Part shown: one piece after another, positions 58,358-64,000 of the stretch
Layout: every line of letters begins with the position of its first letter
Position numbering within the stretch: the first letter of the stretch is position 1
Assembly (NCBI GenBank): GCA_023078685.1
Contig: JALGAS010000007.1
Coordinates: 2,790,001-2,854,000, forward strand
Direction: 5' to 3'
Origin: Neopestalotiopsis rosae
Lineage: Eukaryota > Ascomycota > Sordariomycetes > Amphisphaeriales > Sporocadaceae
DNA: 64,000 bases
Program-made: the position numbers and the translations under genes
Notes under the pieces: model-generated
What the model saw: the letters and a program-made list of their open reading frames with translations, nothing else
What the model was told of the DNA's origin: nothing
Databases searched by the model: none

Positions 58358-60202
58358 CTAGCAGACGTATCTAAAGTTCGGCTTCTCCCAGTCCGTCAAA
58401 TCATCAAAGCTAATCCTAGGATCGATATCACCTTCAACCACCTCTCCGTGCAGCTTATCGCGCCGGCGGTTCTCCCACTTGACGCCGACAATGTACAAGA
58501 GCATAATGGCAATAGCCGCGCTTTCGAATCCGGCAATGGAATTGTATCCGCTCTGGTAGTATGGCGCCTCGGAGGACTGAAAGGTCTGCGGGGCGATAAT
58601 GTTGGCGACGCAGTAGGAGAGGAAGATCATGGCGTTGACGGTCAGCTTCTTGGAGTGGCCCGATGTGTTGGCCATGGGCAGCGACAGCGCGACGGCGTAG
58701 GGGCCCCAGAAGAAGTAGAAGAAGTAGTAGGCCGTCAGCAGGCCCGTGGTGTCGTCGGACTGCAGCTTGCGGATCACGATGGAGCACACGAGCGGGACCA
58801 CGCAGCACACGGCGGCCGAGATGCAGCGCGTGTCCTTGATGTAGCGCGGGGGTATGGTGGCGACGATGCTGGTGACTGCTTGAATGACGCCGGTGGGCAT
58901 GCCGATCAAGACGGTGTTGAGCTTGCTGAAACCGAACCCGGAGACGATTTGTGCCGAAAAGGTGTTGAGGCCGCCGTTGCTCACGTTCATGCACAGGAAA
59001 AACAAGGCAATGGCCCAAGACTTCCAGTCCATCAACGCTTCGCGGACTTGGTAAAATTTGAGTTTCTAGTCTGGGTTAGCTATGATATGTGTTACTCTAG
59101 AAAGGAAGCTCACCTTATTCTCGATGCCAGTGTTGTCTGATCGTTTTCTCTCCACAGCGATGAGCGCCTCGCGTTCAGACAGAAAGCGACCAGCCTCGGG
59201 GCGGTCCGGGCAGAAAAAGAACATCATGACGGCGAAAAACATGGAGATTGCTCCTAGGACAATGAAGAGCAGTCTCCAAGTGGCGATGGACAGGTCTTTC
59301 GCATTACCAATGCCGTACGATACCAGTCCAACGTAGACCTTGACACTGATTAGCTCGGTCGGGAGCAACTCTCGGGTGAACAACTCACTGAAGCTACGGT
59401 CGAGCTCCAAAGCGCGACTCGCAGAGGCTGTTCCTTCTTGTTGTACCTAAAAAGCACCAGAATTTAGCATTGTTCGACCGCATGAAAAGAAACAGAAAAG
59501 TATTATTGCAGACATGTCCAGACTTACCACATTGTAGTCATCAACGTCAAGCCAGGCAGCGCAGGCGCCTCCATCATGCCCATGAAGAATCGAAGGGCCA
59601 TAAGACCTTGTGCGTTATGGCAAGCAGCCATGAGAAACGTCATCAGGGCCCATCCCATGGCCATGACGGAGAGGAATTTGGCCACGGGGAACCGTCCCAG
59701 CAGACTGACGAGAGGGAACTCGGCGACGAGGTAGCCAAAGTAGAAGATGGAGCCGACTGCATAACCCAGGTTAGAATTACGTTCTTCGATTCAAGCATTT
59801 TATTAATGGCAACTGACTCCAACTGTATTGCTGTCCGACCAGATGTGTGTCGTCTTTCATGCCGTAGAGCGCCGCGTTCGATATAATAATTTTCTAGAGA
59901 CAACCAGATTGATTAGTACAATGAAAAGAGGTAATATATATGCCAATCCAATTCAATTCTCTTACATCCACGGCCGAAAGGACAGCATAACCCCAAAGAT
60001 ATGGCATGATGCGCCATTCAATCTTTCGAATGAGCGCGGTCTCTTCGGATTGCTCATAAGGCACGGGCTCAACGGGCACAGGGATGGTGCTCATGTCAAT
60101 GTCCTGGACGACCTCGACGCTCTTCTTTGGGCAAGTAGAGTTGGCATCACCGCTCGAGGCGGGCGCCTTCTTTGCCAATTCAGGCTGTTCCGTCGACGAC
60201 AT
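58358..60202 (-). CDS. Allantoate-permease-like MFS transporter (DAL5/ACS family)
   Basis: Six exons on the minus strand: 60202-59966, 59893-59818, 59756-59528, 59446-59389, 59338-59114 and 59065-58358; 510 aa with all phases matching. The anion:cation symporter family of MFS is shown by RKIEWRIMPYLWGYAVLSAV, DTHLVGQQYSWIGSIFYFGY, MALRFFMGMMEAPALPGLTL, MWYNKKEQPLRVALWSS, GRFLSEREALIAVERKR and WKSWAIALFFLCMNVSNGGL. Twelve helices are expected in the plasma membrane. Fungal relatives carry allantoate, ureidosuccinate, dipeptides, nicotinate or other carboxylates with protons. Next to an NCS1 permease, amidase and glutamine amidotransferase, a nitrogen-compound substrate is likely but inferred. 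The N-terminal 65 residues are hydrophilic. Confidence 0.92.
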
Positions 60203-61107
60203 GACGATGGTGCTTTGTATTGGCCGTTGGTGGATCTTTTTGCAATGGTTTGTCATACGCCGTGCTTAGGAGGATATAGTAGAGGACATCACGGGTGGGA
60301 ACATCCCCAGATTCTGCGCTGTCCATTTGCATATATATCTATCGGTCGAGGGTTTGATAACTTGACTAGGGGGCTGGTCATCATTCCATGTCCGCTATCA
60401 CGGGAAGCAACTGAATTGGAGGGCGCATTGCAAGCATCACAATGTCCGTGGGGAACAAACTGGGCCTGGGTGCCAGGTTACAGACAGTAACTGAGCTCTG
60501 GCCGACGCAGCGGACTTGGTTGGAAAAAGTCCGCTGGGCGTTTTTTAGCGTCGCGCTCCACTGGCGTGTGTGGCCAGTGGGCGCTATCAGTGCCATTTCG
60601 ATGGTGTGTCACTCGATTGGGTATAAGTTGCTGTTATCTCCAAATACCTTTGGCCGCCTCCATCTGACGCTTCATTCGCTGCGTGGCTCAAGGAGGGATC
60701 AGTCAAGAAAGAACAGTGAATAAATGAGGACTGGGTTATTGCAGGCGATTCCGTCTAGATCTGGAAAAGCCCCCTTCTGGCATAATCACCGCCCATTTTG
60801 ACATGTTTGTATGCTGGCAGACCATAACACTATAATTGAATGTGGATATGTCGTAATCCATGTCTATCTAACGGCAGATGCACTACCCATGATGCTGCAT
60901 GCAGAATACCTTCCCTCACAAAGAGTGCAGATAACTCGGCATGCGATGTGGTGTGTTGCAATACATTACAGGAACGAATGAGAGGACAAGTCTGCCATCC
61001 CACCAACTGTTCAATGAACACTTGCTGTGTTCTTATAAGTAGAGGCTTTGCAGCACTATTTCATTTTACTTCAATATGATTTATTTAATTGTCACTTATT
61101 GTATCTC
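60203..61107. other. Intergenic region
   Basis: About 900 bp between two co-oriented minus-strand genes; no gene or repeat recognised. Confidence 0.5.
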
Positions 61108-62027
61108 TCATGCTCTAACCATGAAGTCAATCACAACTTCACCATGCAAAATGGCATCGTCCTCGATGTGAACCAATTTCAGCGCGGCTTCAACCTGCTC
61201 TCTGCTCAAGACCGCACTCTTTTCCAGATTTCTCACGCCCTGCTCGTTCAGAAATCCGTCAAACTCGGGGTGGCCCTGAAAGGTCAAGACCTTGCCGGGC
61301 TTGTATACTCCCTGCACATTACACAAGTTACTCGCCCCTACGCGCACCCACCCGGCGTTGCTGAATTGCGCCTCGTCCAGCACGGCGTGGTCGGCGTGCA
61401 GGAACTGGCAAGACATGGCCGACACATCCCGCAGTACCGGGAAATGCGCCTTGAATTTCGGGTTGAGGGCGACCTCGTGCACGCCAATCTCCCATCCGTT
61501 GGGACTCTTTTCTACGAAACCGGCGCCGTTCTCCGCGAGCAGGGTCTGGACCATGAGTTGGTGTCCAAAGCAGCCGCCAAAAAGTCGAACTCGTTGATTG
61601 TGTGTATAGACGTCTATTTTGCCAAGCGGGTGTTAGTGAGAGCTGCCCGAAGAAGATACATCTATTATGGTGTTGTTCTCTCCTTACCCTTCAAGTATTG
61701 TGCCAGCCGAATGATCCAGGGGTCTTGATCATAGGCAGAGGCTGTCGATCCAGACACGATGATGGCGTCGACCTCGTCCAATGTAGGTGGGAATTGTCCT
61801 TGTACAACGTCGTACCCCGTGGTCTCAATCCGTACTTGTTCTGCGAGTGGACGGCGATGGTTGTAACTGAGGGCAGCTCTTTGCAGCCAAGCCGCAAATA
61901 CATCGTTGAATTGCCCTCGTGTTTGTGCGATATTGGCGGCGAGTTCGAGACATTCAAATACGGCAACTCGTACGAGTCGAGGTTTTGTGTCGACAGTCAT
62001 GATTGCTTTTTCGAGTGATGATTTCAA
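61108..62027 (-). CDS. Class I glutamine amidotransferase-like protein
   Basis: Two exons (62027-61688 and 61613-61108; intron 74 bp), 281 aa from the upstream ATG; a second ATG at 62000 is also possible. The triad-type GATase fold is clear: VDAIIVSGSTASAYDQDPWI, the nucleophile elbow RLFGGCFGHQLMVQ (C128), NGWEIGVHEVALNP, QFLHADHAVL and the His-Glu motif VLTFQGHPEFDGF. The family resembles the GMP-synthase-type stand-alone domains of fungi and hydrolyses glutamine or a gamma-glutamyl compound to release ammonia or glutamate. No synthetase domain is attached, so it may be a gamma-glutamyl hydrolase or peptidase-like enzyme. It is divergent from the Zn2Cys6 gene at 62797. Confidence 0.9.
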
Positions 62028-62796
62028 TTTTCTTTTTCAGGTACGCATTGCTGATTTTGCCCGTCAAAGTATTGTGATTGGTACTCTTAGTTTATATGAC
62101 TGACCATAGAGCAACGCTACTTGTTTTCCACGACTGTTGATCCAATAGCAGAAGTTAGACGACACCGCTGCTATTGGCTGAAGGCTGGGCTCTTTGCCTG
62201 TTCTGGTAATGTCCGATGTCCGCCATCCAGCTGTGTAGTTGCGGGCTAGGATCCCATGATCCCGATATCGCGGTGAAGTCGGCAAAATGTGGCAATTAAT
62301 TTTTTCTTAGTTCTTTTCTCAAAGTATTCATTGTCACGGATTTTGATTTGCCATGAAAGCGTTTGATTCTATTACTACCAAGCATGTATCAATTCAGACA
62401 CTCCGAAGAGGTAGTAATCAGATCTCATTCGTGCCTGCAGCTAGGCTACCAGTAGAGTTACAGGGGCCACCCAGTATGCTAAGCTGGAGGTTAGCGAGTC
62501 ATTTAAGGCCTAGAAGGCACCCGAGTCACTGGTAATGCCTCGACTCGAGCCCCAATTCAACGGCGAGCGCGTGGGGAACGGGATTGGCTCCAGGTCCATT
62601 ATCCGTATCTCGCCGGGCCAAATAAGGCATGATTAACTGGCCACACCCCCATAATTCCCGGGGCTGCGGAACGCCTGTCCTGTAGGTGTGGGCACTGCTG
62701 AACCCAGAACTCAGGCCATCTCGAATTCCACTCTCCCTTTGATCAGACAGGCGGACGCCCAGACAGACAGACAAGCACGTAAAGTTCAATTCCGTG
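62028..62796. other. Divergent promoter: amidotransferase and Zn2Cys6 factor
   Basis: About 770 bp, with a CAGACAGACAGACA tract near 62758-62773 close to the factor's start. Nothing else recognised. Confidence 0.5.
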
Positions 62797-64000
62797 ATGG
62801 CAACACCAAACGTACAGGAACCGGGTCATTTATTTGTGAATCCATGGACGCCCGCGCCGAGGCAAATTGCTTGTCGCAGATGCAGGTTGAGAAAGAAGAA
62901 GGCAAGTTAGCCAAGCAAGCCCACAATTACCACGACAATTCTAACATTGCAGCACGTAGTGTGATAAGAAACGCCCAGTGTGCAGCGAATGCGCAAAGTC
63001 TGGAGCAGGTACGCAAGCCAGCCTCTAATACAACAAACATTTTGGGTTGAAGTTGACCGTGTACTTAGACTGTCAAGCCCTGAAACCCAAAAAGTCCAAT
63101 GTTGGACGTGACCCGAGAACCAGGCATGTTTCCTTAGAAGAAGGTGTAATCGAGGCAGCATACTCATTGACCATCTAGCTATGTGCATGCCCTCGAGGAA
63201 CATGTTGCCCTACTCGAGGCGCGGTGCGACAGTCGCATCCCAGCCTTGCGCTCGATCATCTAAGCCCCGTCCTCCGGCGGGCAAGCCTGTTATCAGCACT
63301 GCCCATGGACAATGACACCGATGGCCCGGCAGCCCACCACGAGACTGTCGATTTCGATGGAGAAGACGCAGATGTCCTGGATTTTGGAGATTCGGATCAG
63401 TCCGAGACGGTGCAGGAGGTCATGGGCGGAACGTTGATGTCCACCAACTTTGGGCTTGACGACTTGGCCGATGATCCCATGCATGGGCTGGTTGATCCAG
63501 CTCTAGATTCCACGCCAACTCAAAACGTCTTCATCACGGACAGTAATGAGGAAGAAGTAGGTATTCCCGGTGCGCTTATTGAACGCCCAGGCATCATGTC
63601 TTCAATGCTGTCAAATCGCCACTTATCCATCAGTGTCGGCAGCAGCTATGCGTCCGAGTACTTTCGCAATGCACATCCAATGTGGCCATTCCTGCACCAA
63701 CAGCAATGGGATGACTGTTGGCAACGCTGGGAGAGCCCCATCGGCTACAACACAGGAGCAGCCTGGATGGACTTTTTTGCAGACATGGTGAGTGTCTTCA
63801 CTTCATGGCTCACAAATTTTTGTCTTAACTCTTTGTCCAAGTATTATCTATAGGCGCACTTCTTGCCCAGAATTCTGATCCAGCGCCAGGACATCTAGAG
63901 TCGTTCAAGGTGTGTGTTTCCTTCGGGGAAACCAGCCTCGCGAATCTCATACTAACACATATCAGCATCTCAAAGATAGGGCGCTTAAAAAGTATAATTC
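62797..64000 (+). CDS. Zn2Cys6 transcription factor (3' end outside window)
   Basis: Proposed exons: 62797-62901, 62960-63008, 63069-63123, 63179-63223, 63265-63791, 63854-63909 and 63966 to the window end. Joining them gives a binuclear zinc cluster APRQIACRRCRLRKKK then CDKKRPVCSECAKSGADC (C26, C29, C36, C43, C46, C53), a coiled-coil SYVHALEEHVALLEAR and an acidic region. The start of the fungal-specific transcription factor domain follows, with SEYFRNAHPMWPFLHQQQWD and LLAQNSDPAPGHLESFK. Introns 1 and 3 have GC-AG borders (AAG|GCAAGT and CAG|GCATGT); intron 4 would be only 41 nt, the alternative being a one-base frameshift there. It is a nuclear regulator, probably of the neighbouring nitrogen genes (inference). 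Confidence 0.82.

Overview
The window is nuclear DNA from a filamentous ascomycete, most likely a Sordariomycete close to the Hypocreales. The evidence is short GT-AG introns of about 50 to 140 nt in most genes, fungal-only families (HET domain, Clr5, Zn2Cys6, PDR-type ABC, CBM1), and no operons. No rRNA, tRNA or CRISPR array was recognised. All intron boundaries were inferred by eye from reading frame, splice consensus and family conservation; none is confirmed by transcripts.

Layout. 0-2 kb: a GNAT acetyltransferase and a PaiB-type FMN-binding protein. 3-9.5 kb: a decayed zone with a frameshifted MFS permease, a frameshifted fungal orphan and an F-box gene broken by stops and frameshifts. 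9.5-20.5 kb: a secreted GH79 glycosidase, a short Zn2Cys6 factor, a full-length PDR/ABCG pump of about 1,516 aa and a polysaccharide deacetylase. 22-29.5 kb: two HET-domain genes flanking a Kre9-like GPI protein and a small LITAF-like zinc-ribbon gene. 30-46.7 kb: an island rich in predicted secreted or surface proteins. It holds an 86-aa eight-cysteine protein, a single-pass membrane protein, a secreted nucleotidyltransferase-like protein, a GPI-type Ser/Thr protein, a secreted orphan and a GH30 enzyme with CBM1. It also holds a Clr5 protein, a 22-bp tandem repeat and a second nucleotidyltransferase-like gene.

47-64 kb carries genes that read like a nitrogen-scavenging neighbourhood: D-amino-acid oxidase, amidase, PLP aminotransferase, NCS1 nucleobase-type permease, allantoate-permease-like MFS carrier and a class I glutamine amidotransferase. 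A divergent Zn2Cys6 factor follows and runs off the right edge. Only a DUF6546/F-box-like gene interrupts this set. Co-function is inferred from adjacency and chemistry, not shown.

The most unusual structural signal is an unannotated dispersed element of about 155 bp, with three clear copies (29.66, 51.28 and 56.55 kb) and one eroded copy (4.78 kb). Two copies lie about 80-120 bp past gene stops. The third occupies most of an intron in the NCS1 permease and begins exactly at its splice donor.
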